From Lentzea flava (GTDB lineage: Bacteria; Actinomycetota; Actinomycetes; Mycobacteriales; Pseudonocardiaceae): DNA of 64,000 bases. Shown one piece after another: positions 26,770 through 34,467 of this stretch. Location: positions 34,374 through 98,373 of the forward strand of contig NZ_BMRE01000031.1 of NCBI RefSeq assembly GCF_014648475.1, read 5' to 3'. Under the pieces are notes generated by a model that saw nothing but the letters and a program-made list of their open reading frames with translations, ran no database searches and was not told where the DNA came from. Position numbers and translations under genes: made by a program. Each line of letters opens with the position of its first letter. Position 1 is the first letter of the stretch.

Positions 26770-27999
26770 ATGAGCAGCCCGCCCGGAGCACATCTGCCCG
26801 AGCACCCGGACTTCCTCTGGGAGAACCCGGAACCGAAGGCCTCCTACGACGTCGTGGTCGTCGGCGGTGGCGGGCACGGCCTCGCCACCGCCTACTACCT
26901 CGCCAAGGTCCACGGCATCACGAACGTCGCGGTGCTGGAGAAGGGCTGGCTGGCCGGCGGCAACATGGCGCGCAACACCACGATCATCCGATCCAACTAC
27001 CTGTGGGACGAGAGCTCAGGCATCTACGAGCACTCGCTGAAGCTCTGGGAGGGCCTGGAGGAGGACCTCGGCTACCCGATCCTGTTCGACCAGCGCGGTG
27101 TGCTGAACCTCGCGCACAGCCTGCAGGACGTGCGCGACAGCGTGCGTCGGGTCAACGCCAACCGGCTCAACGGCATCGACGCGGAATGGGTGGATCCCGC
27201 CGGTGTCAAGGAGATCTGCCCGATCGTCAACATCTCGCCGGACGTCCGCTATCCCGTGCTGGGGGCGACGTACCAGCCGCGCGCGGGCATCGCCAAGCAC
27301 GACTACGTGGCGTGGGGCTACGCGCGGGCCGCGCACGCGATGGGCGTCGACCTGATCCAGAACTGCGAGGTCACCGGTCTGGAGACGTCCGGCGGCCGGA
27401 TCACGGCCGTCGAGACGTCGCGCGGCCGCATCGCCGCGGGGAAGGTCGCGTTGTGCGCGGCCGGGCACAGCTCGGTGCTCGCGAAGATGGTCGGGCTCAG
27501 GTTGCCTCTGGCCTCGCACCCGTTGCAGGCGTTGGTCTCCGAGCTGCTGGAGCCCGTGCACCCGACCGTCGTGATGTCCAACGCCGTGCACGTCTACGTC
27601 TCCCAGGCGCACAAGGGAGAACTCGTGATGGGCGCCGGGATCGACAGCTACAACGGTTACGGCCAGCGCGGTTCGTTCCACATCATCGAGCAGCAGATGG
27701 CGGCGGCGCTGGAGCTGTTCCCGATCTTCGCGCGGGCGCACCTGCTGCGGACGTGGGCGGGCATCGTCGACGTCAGCCCCGACGCCTCGCCGATCGTCGG
27801 CCTCACCCCCGTGGGCGGGCTGTACCTGAACTGCGGCTGGGGAACCGGCGGGTTCAAGGCCACGCCCGGTGTCGGGGACTGCTTCGCGCACACGATCGCC
27901 CACGACAAACCGCACCCGTTCAACGAGCCGTTCACCCTCGAGCGCTTCACCACGGGCGCTCTCGTCGACGAGCACGGCGCCGCCGCCGTGGCCCACTGA
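26770..27999 (+). CDS. soxB: sarcosine oxidase beta subunit
   Basis: 409-residue FAD subunit of heterotetrameric sarcosine oxidase, where sarcosine is oxidised. The Rossmann motif VVVVGGGGHGLATAYYLA lies near residues 28-45, followed by EKGWLAGGNMARNTTIIRSNY. That segment is the family signature around the covalent FMN and substrate site. The C-terminal DASPIVGLTPVGGLYLNCGWGTGGFKATP is also typical. A GGAGG site precedes the ATG. First gene of soxB-D-A-G-purU, divergent from gntR. Confidence 0.95.
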   Translation: MSSPPGAHLPEHPDFLWENPEPKASYDVVVVGGGGHGLATAYYLAKVHGITNVAVLEKGWLAGGNMARNTTIIRSNYLWDESSGIYEHSLKLWEGLEEDLGYPILFDQRGVLNLAHSLQDVRDSVRRVNANRLNGIDAEWVDPAGVKEICPIVNISPDVRYPVLGATYQPRAGIAKHDYVAWGYARAAHAMGVDLIQNCEVTGLETSGGRITAVETSRGRIAAGKVALCAAGHSSVLAKMVGLRLPLASHPLQALVSELLEPVHPTVVMSNAVHVYVSQAHKGELVMGAGIDSYNGYGQRGSFHIIEQQMAAALELFPIFARAHLLRTWAGIVDVSPDASPIVGLTPVGGLYLNCGWGTGGFKATPGVGDCFAHTIAHDKPHPFNEPFTLERFTTGALVDEHGAAAVAH

Positions 28000-28026
28000 C
28001 ATTTCGAGTTCTGGGTAGGAGCAGCG

Positions 28027-28308
28027 ATGCAACTCATCCCGTGTCCGTGGTGCGGGCCGCGCGAGGAAGCGGAGTTCCACTACGGCGGCCAGGCCCACGT
28101 CGCGTACCCGCAGGACCCGTCGGCGTTGTCGGACGAGGAATGGGCGCAGTACGTGTTCTTCCGGGAGAACCCGAGCGGCCCGTTCGCCGAGCGCTGGAGC
28201 CACAGCGCCGGGTGCCGGCGGTGGTTCAACGCCGTCCGCGACACCCGCACCCACGACCTGCTCGCCGTTTATCGCACGGATGAGCCGATGCCCGAGGTGA
28301 TCTCGTGA
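28027..28308 (+). CDS. soxD: sarcosine oxidase delta subunit
   Basis: 93-residue zinc-binding subunit that stabilises the heterotetramer. Cysteine motif CPWCGPREEAEFHYGG at the N-terminus and HSAGCRRWFNAVRDT near the C-terminus give the expected His/Cys zinc ligands. GGAG before the ATG; its stop overlaps the soxA GTG by 4 bases. Confidence 0.95.
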   Translation: MQLIPCPWCGPREEAEFHYGGQAHVAYPQDPSALSDEEWAQYVFFRENPSGPFAERWSHSAGCRRWFNAVRDTRTHDLLAVYRTDEPMPEVIS

Positions 28309-31121
28309 ACTTCCGCACGCCCACCGGTGGCGCGATCGACCGGAACACCGTGCTGCGCTTCACCTTCAACGGTCAGGCGCTGACCGGGCACCCCGGCGAC
28401 ACGCTCGCGTCGGCGTTGCTCGCCAACGGGGTTCACGAGGTCGGCAGCAGCGTGAAGCTCGGCAGGCCGCGCGGCATCGTCGCGGCGGGCTCCGAGGACC
28501 CGACGTCGCTGGTGCAGGTCGAGACGCCGTTCTCCGAGCCCATGCTGCTCGCGACGACCGTCGAGCTGTTCGACGGTCTCCAGGCACGTGGCCTGGCCGG
28601 CCAGGGGCGGCTGTCGCCCGAGCCGGACCCGGCGCGCTACGACGCCAAGCACGAGCACTGCGACGTGCTGGTCGTCGGTGCGGGGCCGGCTGGTCTGGTG
28701 GCCGCGTTGACGGCCGCTCGCAGCGGTGCGCGCGTCGTGCTGGTGGACGAGCAGAACCAGGCCGGCGGCGCGTTGCTCGGCGTGGACGAGTACCTCGACG
28801 ACCGGCCGTCGGCGGAGTGGGTGGCCGACATCGTGGCGGAGCTCAGGACCACGCCGGGGGTGCTGGTGCTGGAACGGACCACGGCGTTCGGCATGTACCA
28901 GGACGGGTTCGTGCTCGCGCTGCAGAAGCGCACCGACCACCTGGGCTTCGCGGCGCCTGCTTCGGTTGCCCGGCAGCGGGTCTGGCGGATCAGGACCAAG
29001 CAGACGGTGCTGGCCACCGGTGCGCACGAACGGCCCGTGGTCTTCGCGGACAACGACCGGCCAGGGATCATGCTGGCGTCCTCGGCTCGCACGTTCCTGC
29101 ACCGCTACGGCGTGCTGCCCGGCTGGCGGGCCGTTGTGTTCACCACCAACGACAGCGCGTACTGCGCGGCGATCGACCTCGCCGAGTCCGGTGTGGACAT
29201 TCCGCTGATCGTCGACGCCCGGCTAGAGGCACCCGCCAGGCTCGCGACCGAGTGCGCTGCTCGCGGCATCGAGGTCCGCGCCGGGCACGTCGTGACCGGG
29301 ACCGAGGGGTCCGCACGCGTGACCGGAGTGCACGTCGCGGGCCAGACCGTCCCGTGCGACACCCTGCTGGTGTCGGGCGGCTGGAACCCCGTGGTGAACC
29401 TGTTCAGCCAGGCACGCGGAAAGCTGCGCTACGACTCGGAACTCGGCGCGTTCGTGCCGGGCGAGGAGCTCGCGTCGGTCCGGGTCGCCGGATCCGCCAC
29501 CGGTGAGCTCGACCTGAACGCGTGCGCGCGGCAGGGACGGGACGCCGGTGCCGCCGCTGCCGTCGCGGCCGGGTTCACGCCGGGCGGTCAGGTGCCGCTG
29601 CCGGTGTCCGACTCGCGGTGCACCCAGCGAACCGGCCTCGTGCTGTGGCGCGTGCCGGGTGACGAGGACGTCAGTTTCGTCGACCTGCAACGGGATGCGA
29701 CCGTCACCGACGTGCTGCGAGCCACGGGGGCGGGCCTGCGGTCGTTGGAGCACATCAAGCGCTACACGACCATCGGCACCGCGCACGACCAGGGCAAGAC
29801 GTCCGGCATGATCGCGGCGGGCATCGTCGCCGAGGCTCTGGGCGTCGAACTGGCCGATCAGCGGCCCACGACGTTCCGCCCGCCGTACACGTCGGTGTCG
29901 TTCGCGGCGCTGGCCGGGCGGAACCGCGGCGAGCTGCACGACCCGGTGCGCGTCACGGCGATCCACCCGTGGCACGTGGCGCACGGGGCGTTGTTCGAGA
30001 ACGTCGGCCAGTGGAAGCGGCCCTGGTACTACCCGCGGGACGGCGAGGACCTGCACGCGGCCGTGCTGCGGGAATGCCGCGCCGCGCGGGAGAGCGTCGG
30101 CATGATGGACGGCTCGACGCTGGGCAAGATCGACGTGCAGGGCGGCGATGCCGGCAAGTTCCTGGACATGCTCTACACCAACATGATGAGCACGGTGAAG
30201 GTCGGCCGGATCCGGTACGGCGTGATGTGCGGCGTCGACGGCATGGTGATCGACGACGGCACCGTGATCCGGGTCGGTGAGGAGCGGTTCCTGGTCACCA
30301 CGACCACCGGCAACGCCGCCAGGATCCTCGACTGGATGGAGGAGTGGCTGCAGACGGAGTGGCCGCACCTCGACGTGCACTGCACCTCGGTCACCGAGCA
30401 CTGGGCCACGATTCCGCTGGTGGGCCCGAAGTCCCGCGACGTGCTCGCCGCGGTCGCACCCTCGCTCGACGTCAGCAACGAGGCGTTCGAGTTCATGACG
30501 TGGCAGGACGCGGTCGTCGCCGGTGTTCCCGCACGTGTCTGCCGGATCAGCTTCTCCGGTGAGCTGGCGTACGAGATCAACGTGACCGCCTGGCACGGTC
30601 TCGCCGTGTGGGAGGCGTTGATGGAGGCGGGATCGCCGTACGGGATCACGCCGTACGGCACCGAGACCATGCACGTGCTCCGCGCCGAGAAGGGCTATCC
30701 GATCATCGGCCAGGAGACCGACGCCACGGTGACGCCGCAGGACCTCGGCATGGCGTGGGCGGTGTCGAAGAAGAAGCCCGACTTCATCGGCAAGCGCTCG
30801 TTCGCCCGCGTGGAAAACCTGCGGACGGACCGCAAGCAGCTGGTGGGACTTCTGCCCGTGGACCCGACCGTGCTGCTGCCGGAAGGTTCGCAGATCGTCG
30901 AGACCGACCGCCTGCCCGAACCGCCGGTCCGGATGCTCGGCCACGTGACGTCCAGCTACCCCAGCGCGGCGCTGGGCCGCACGTTCGCCCTCGCCCTGGT
31001 GCGGTCGGGACGCGAACGCATCGGCGAGACCCTGTACGTGCCGGTCGAGGACGAGCTCGTGCCGGTCACCGTCACCGACTCCGTGCTGTACGACAAGGAA
31101 GGAGCCCGTCGTGACGGTTAG
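28305..31121 (+). CDS. soxA: sarcosine oxidase alpha subunit
   Basis: 938-residue large subunit. In order: a 2Fe-2S-ferredoxin-like domain (TFNGQALTGHPGDTLASALL), an NAD-binding flavoprotein domain (DVLVVGAGPAGLVAALTAARS near residue 120), and a C-terminal GcvT-like folate domain (MDGSTLGKIDVQGGDAGKFLD onward, then RISFSGELAYEINV). The folate site accepts the methyl carbon to form 5,10-methylene-THF, which glyA can use. GTG start in a GTGA overlap with soxD; soxG starts 11 bases before its end. Confidence 0.95.
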   Translation: MNFRTPTGGAIDRNTVLRFTFNGQALTGHPGDTLASALLANGVHEVGSSVKLGRPRGIVAAGSEDPTSLVQVETPFSEPMLLATTVELFDGLQARGLAGQGRLSPEPDPARYDAKHEHCDVLVVGAGPAGLVAALTAARSGARVVLVDEQNQAGGALLGVDEYLDDRPSAEWVADIVAELRTTPGVLVLERTTAFGMYQDGFVLALQKRTDHLGFAAPASVARQRVWRIRTKQTVLATGAHERPVVFADNDRPGIMLASSARTFLHRYGVLPGWRAVVFTTNDSAYCAAIDLAESGVDIPLIVDARLEAPARLATECAARGIEVRAGHVVTGTEGSARVTGVHVAGQTVPCDTLLVSGGWNPVVNLFSQARGKLRYDSELGAFVPGEELASVRVAGSATGELDLNACARQGRDAGAAAAVAAGFTPGGQVPLPVSDSRCTQRTGLVLWRVPGDEDVSFVDLQRDATVTDVLRATGAGLRSLEHIKRYTTIGTAHDQGKTSGMIAAGIVAEALGVELADQRPTTFRPPYTSVSFAALAGRNRGELHDPVRVTAIHPWHVAHGALFENVGQWKRPWYYPRDGEDLHAAVLRECRAARESVGMMDGSTLGKIDVQGGDAGKFLDMLYTNMMSTVKVGRIRYGVMCGVDGMVIDDGTVIRVGEERFLVTTTTGNAARILDWMEEWLQTEWPHLDVHCTSVTEHWATIPLVGPKSRDVLAAVAPSLDVSNEAFEFMTWQDAVVAGVPARVCRISFSGELAYEINVTAWHGLAVWEALMEAGSPYGITPYGTETMHVLRAEKGYPIIGQETDATVTPQDLGMAWAVSKKKPDFIGKRSFARVENLRTDRKQLVGLLPVDPTVLLPEGSQIVETDRLPEPPVRMLGHVTSSYPSAALGRTFALALVRSGRERIGETLYVPVEDELVPVTVTDSVLYDKEGARRDG

Positions 31122-31680
31122 CCCCCTGTCCGCCTGGACCGACCGGCTGGCGGCGCTCCCGGTGAACGCCTCGGAGCGGCCGTTCCTCTCGCAGCTCACC
31201 GTGCGCGCGTCGGACCCGGCGGCGATCGCGGCGATGGGTGCGGCACTCGGTGTCGTGTTCCCCTCAGTTCCGTGCACCTTCACCACGGGCACCGGCTCGT
31301 TCGGGGAGGTTCAGGTGTTGTGGCTGGGGCCGGACGAGTTCCTCGTCGTGGCGGCTCCCGATCTGCAGATCCCGATCGAGGAGGCGTTGCGTGGCGCGCT
31401 CGGCTCTGCTCGTGGGTCCGTTGTGGACACTTCGGCTCAGCGGACGACCGTGGTCCTGGAAGGGCCGCACGTCCGGGACGTTCTCGCTCACGGATGTTCC
31501 GTGGACCTGCACCCGTCTGCGGCTCCCACCGGCACTTGCGTGCAGACGCTGCTCGCGAGGACGGGAATCATTCTGCTGGTGACGGGCGCGGACCGCGTCA
31601 CGCTGCTGGTGCGGTCGTCGTTCGCCGAGTACCTCGCGGCCTGGCTGAGCGACGCGTGCGTGGAGTACCGGACGCAGTGA
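31111..31680 (+). CDS. soxG: sarcosine oxidase gamma subunit
   Basis: 189-residue GcvT-related small subunit completing the heterotetramer. Sequence features: RPFLSQLTVRASDP, VLWLGPDEFLVVAAP and VVDTSAQRTTVVLEGPHVRDVLAHGCSVDLHP, all typical of SoxG. GTG start 11 bases inside the soxA end, so coupled to it. A purU gene follows after about 40 bases. Confidence 0.93.
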   Translation: MTVSPLSAWTDRLAALPVNASERPFLSQLTVRASDPAAIAAMGAALGVVFPSVPCTFTTGTGSFGEVQVLWLGPDEFLVVAAPDLQIPIEEALRGALGSARGSVVDTSAQRTTVVLEGPHVRDVLAHGCSVDLHPSAAPTGTCVQTLLARTGIILLVTGADRVTLLVRSSFAEYLAAWLSDACVEYRTQ

Positions 31681-31720
31681 GTTCACCATGTCAGTTGGCT
31701 ACCAGGACGAGGAGACCGTC

Positions 31721-32566
31721 GTGGCGCGACACTTCACCCTGACCCTGCACTGTCCGGAGAGGACGGGCATCGTGCACGCGGTGACCTCGTTCCTGGTCGG
31801 CCACGGCTGCGACATCGTGGAGCACCAGCAGTTCGACGACGCCGAGCGCAGCAGGTTGTTCCTGCGCACCGCCTTCAAATGCGGCTCCGCCGACGTCGAC
31901 GACCTGAAGCGTGAGTTCGCCGCCGTGGCGAGCGAGTTCGAGATGGACTTCGACCTGTGGGACGAGCGGCAGCCGCGCGTCCTCGTCATGGTGTCGAAGG
32001 CCGGGCACTGCCTGAACGACCTGCTTTTCCGGTGGCGCGCCGGAAGCCTGGGCGGGGAGATCACCGCGGTCGTGTCCAACCACGAGGACCTGCGCCCGAT
32101 GGCGGAAGCGGCCGGGCTCGACTTCGTGCACGTGCCCAACACCGCCGACACCAAGCACATCGCCGAGCAGCGCCTGCTGGAACTCGTCGAGGAGTACCAG
32201 GCCGACCTGGTGGTCCTGGCGCGCTACATGCAGGTGCTCTCCAACGACCTGTGCGCCAAGCTCGCCGGCCGGGTGATCAACATCCACCACTCGTTCCTGC
32301 CCGGCTTCAAGGGCGCGAAGCCGTACCACCAGGCCTACGACCGCGGCGTGAAGTACGTGGGCGCCACGGCGCACTACGTCACGCCCGACCTCGACGAGGG
32401 GCCGATCATCGAACAGGAGGTGCTGCGGGTCGACCACTCGTTCGACCCGCGTGCGCTCACCGCCGCCGGGCGTGACGCCGAGGCGCTTGCCCTGTCCCGT
32501 GCCGTGCGCTGGCACTGCGAGCACCGGGTGCTCCTCAACGGCAACAGCACCGTCGTGTTCCGATGA
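31721..32566 (+). CDS. purU: formyltetrahydrofolate deformylase
   Basis: Hydrolyses 10-formyl-THF to formate plus THF. 281 residues: an N-terminal ACT domain (LHCPERTGIVHAVTSFL) and a C-terminal formyltransferase domain with INIHHSFLPGFKGAKPYHQAY and GATAHYVTPDLDEGPII. GTG at 31721 is preferred over ATG at 31688 because GAGGAG stands 6 bases before it and the family starts there. As the last gene of the sox operon it recycles THF loaded with carbon from sarcosine. Confidence 0.93.
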   Translation: MARHFTLTLHCPERTGIVHAVTSFLVGHGCDIVEHQQFDDAERSRLFLRTAFKCGSADVDDLKREFAAVASEFEMDFDLWDERQPRVLVMVSKAGHCLNDLLFRWRAGSLGGEITAVVSNHEDLRPMAEAAGLDFVHVPNTADTKHIAEQRLLELVEEYQADLVVLARYMQVLSNDLCAKLAGRVINIHHSFLPGFKGAKPYHQAYDRGVKYVGATAHYVTPDLDEGPIIEQEVLRVDHSFDPRALTAAGRDAEALALSRAVRWHCEHRVLLNGNSTVVFR

Positions 32567-32600
32567 CCACTCACCACGTGGGCCTGCGTTCGGCGGGCGG

Positions 32601-32649
32601 GATGAAGGGCTCCTTCTTCCACCTGGCGTGGATGAAGGAACCCTTCATC
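32601..32649. terminator. long hairpin terminator after purU
   Basis: Two 22-base arms with two mismatches, GATGAAGGGCTCCTTC and on, around a 5-base loop CTGGC. It lies between the convergent purU and DivIVA-like genes and would end both transcripts. The long stem is more than a terminator needs and may belong to a dispersed repeat family. Confidence 0.7.
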
Positions 32650-32669
32650 CACGTGGCTGCCCAGTGGTC

Positions 32670-33221
32670 CTAGTCGACTTTCGCGCCCTGCACCTTGGCC
32701 TCCGCGATGATCCGCTCGGCCTCGTCCAGTGCGACGTTGCGCAGTTCCGCGAGCGCTCGCATCGCCTCCGCGCGGCGGGCCGACATGGCGAGCCGGAAGT
32801 CCTCGCGGATCTCCTCGCGCTTGGCCGCCGCCTCCTCGTCCAGCCTGCGGGCGCGCTGCTCCGCCTCGCCGACGATCATCAACGCCTTGAGCTGGGCGTC
32901 CCTGATGACCTCTCGGCGCTCCTCCTCGGCCAGGGCGACCATGCGGGCGAGCCGTTCTGGCAGGCCCTTGGGGTCGATCGGGGTCAGGCAGATGCGGTGC
33001 AGGCCGTCCTGCAGGGCGGCGTTCTCCTCCTGGACCGACATCAATCTGCTGGCCAGGGCGTCGGCACGGGCTTCTGACGCGTCCCGGTCCGCAGTCACCA
33101 GGCGAAGCTCGGCCTCCAGTTCGGCGACGTAGTCGTCCACCTCGTCGCGGTCGTAGCCGCGCCACCTCAACCCGAACCACGTGCGCAGCGGTACGAGCTC
33201 AGTCCTGCTCTCGACACTCAC
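32670..33221 (-). CDS. DivIVA-like coiled-coil protein
   Basis: 183-residue cytoplasmic protein. The N-terminus FGLRWRGYDRDEVDDYVAEL is the DivIVA lipid-binding domain signature, followed by a long coiled coil rich in Glu, Arg and Ala. GTG at 33221 has GAGGAGA 7 bases upstream. It is not the main Wag31 protein by position (no ftsZ cluster nearby) and may be an additional polar-growth or septum factor. Confidence 0.75.
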   Translation of the reverse strand: MSVESRTELVPLRTWFGLRWRGYDRDEVDDYVAELEAELRLVTADRDASEARADALASRLMSVQEENAALQDGLHRICLTPIDPKGLPERLARMVALAEEERREVIRDAQLKALMIVGEAEQRARRLDEEAAAKREEIREDFRLAMSARRAEAMRALAELRNVALDEAERIIAEAKVQGAKVD

Positions 33222-33311
33222 TTGCCGTCTCCTCTGCCTCCCGCGAGTCAGTCTTGACTGGGTGTACGTACCAGGTGCGGCATCGGTTCTAACGGGTTCA
33301 CCAGGCACAAT

Positions 33312-33683
33312 GTGTGCGTGAACAACAAACTGTGCCCCTGTGGCACCGGTCAGTCCTATGTGGACTGTTGCGGTGCGCTGCACTCCGGCGCCCGCACCGC
33401 GGCGACCGCCGAGCAGCTGATGCGGTCGCGCTACAGCGCTTTCGTCGTGTCCGATGAGGACTACCTGCTGCGGACGTGGGCCGCGAAACACCGTCCCGCG
33501 AGCGCGGGAATCGACGCGACCGACCGCTGGTTGAAGCTCGAAATACTGGCAACCGAGAACGGCGGGCTGCTCCAGAACGAGGGCGTCGTGGAGTTCCGCG
33601 CGCACTACGTCGGGGGCGTCGTGCACGAACGGAGCCGGTTCATCAGGGAGAACGGTCAATGGGTCTACGCGGAGGCGCTGTGA
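33312..33683 (+). CDS. YchJ family protein with SEC-C motif
   Basis: 123-residue UPF0225/YchJ protein. The N-terminus CPCGTGQSYVDCCGALHSG has the cysteine-rich zinc-binding SEC-C motif, and LMRSRYSAFVVSDEDYLLRTW is the conserved NTF2-like helix. Function unknown. The stop overlaps the start of the next gene, so the pair is coupled. Confidence 0.88.
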   Translation: MCVNNKLCPCGTGQSYVDCCGALHSGARTAATAEQLMRSRYSAFVVSDEDYLLRTWAAKHRPASAGIDATDRWLKLEILATENGGLLQNEGVVEFRAHYVGGVVHERSRFIRENGQWVYAEAL

Positions 33684-34348
33684 AGGTCGAGAGCCGGTTC
33701 AACGGTCCGCCCGGGATGGGCAACGGCGGCTACTCGGCCGGTCTGCTCGCCGCGCACGTCGACTCGCCGGTCGTGAGTGTCCGTTTGCGCAAGCCGGTGC
33801 CGCTCGACCGCGAGATGGAGGTCCGCGGCGGTGACCTCTACGACGGCGACACGCTGATCGCGTCCGCCGAGCCCGCCACGCTCGACCTCGACGTTCCCGC
33901 CGCTCCGACGCTGGACGAGGCGCGCAAGGCCGCCGCGAAGGTGCCGTGGCGCGACAAGCACCCGTTCCCCACGTGCTTCGGGTGCGGTCCCGGCCGTGAG
34001 GACGGCATCGCGGCGCTGCTCGGCCCGCTTCCCGGCAGGAAGGAGTGGGCGGGCGTCTGGCGGCCGGCGGACGTGCTGCCGAACGACGGGACGAACGTCC
34101 TGCCGGAGATCGTCTGGGCGGCGCTGGACTGCCCGTCGGCACAGCCCGTAGCCCCCGACGGCGGTCCGGCGTTCGTGCTCGGCACTTCTGTCGCCCGAGT
34201 GGAGCAGCCGGTGGAACTGGGCGTGGACCACTTGCTCCTCGCGTGGGAACTTGGCCGGGAAGGTCGCAAGGCCTACTCGGCATCAGCGATCATCGGCCCT
34301 CACGGTGTGTGCGGACGAGCGCAGGCCGTGTGGGTATCGATCGGATGA
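33680..34348 (+). CDS. thioesterase-like (hotdog) hypothetical protein
   Basis: 222-residue protein starting with GTG inside the ychJ stop. FNGPPGMGNGGYSAGLLA resembles the acyl-CoA-binding helix of hotdog thioesterases, and a second half with HPFPTCFGCGPGREDGIA carries two nearby cysteines. It may be a double hotdog. No catalytic residue is certain. Coupled with ychJ. Confidence 0.5.
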   Translation: MKVESRFNGPPGMGNGGYSAGLLAAHVDSPVVSVRLRKPVPLDREMEVRGGDLYDGDTLIASAEPATLDLDVPAAPTLDEARKAAAKVPWRDKHPFPTCFGCGPGREDGIAALLGPLPGRKEWAGVWRPADVLPNDGTNVLPEIVWAALDCPSAQPVAPDGGPAFVLGTSVARVEQPVELGVDHLLLAWELGREGRKAYSASAIIGPHGVCGRAQAVWVSIG

Positions 34349-34467
34349 GACCAAATAACCCGACTGGGTGACACGAGTGCGTCGCGTCTTGATAGCGTGC
34401 ACGACCGTTGCCCGATTAAGCCGAAAGGGCGAGTGAACGGGATGGCACGGAGGTGATCAGGCGCTTG

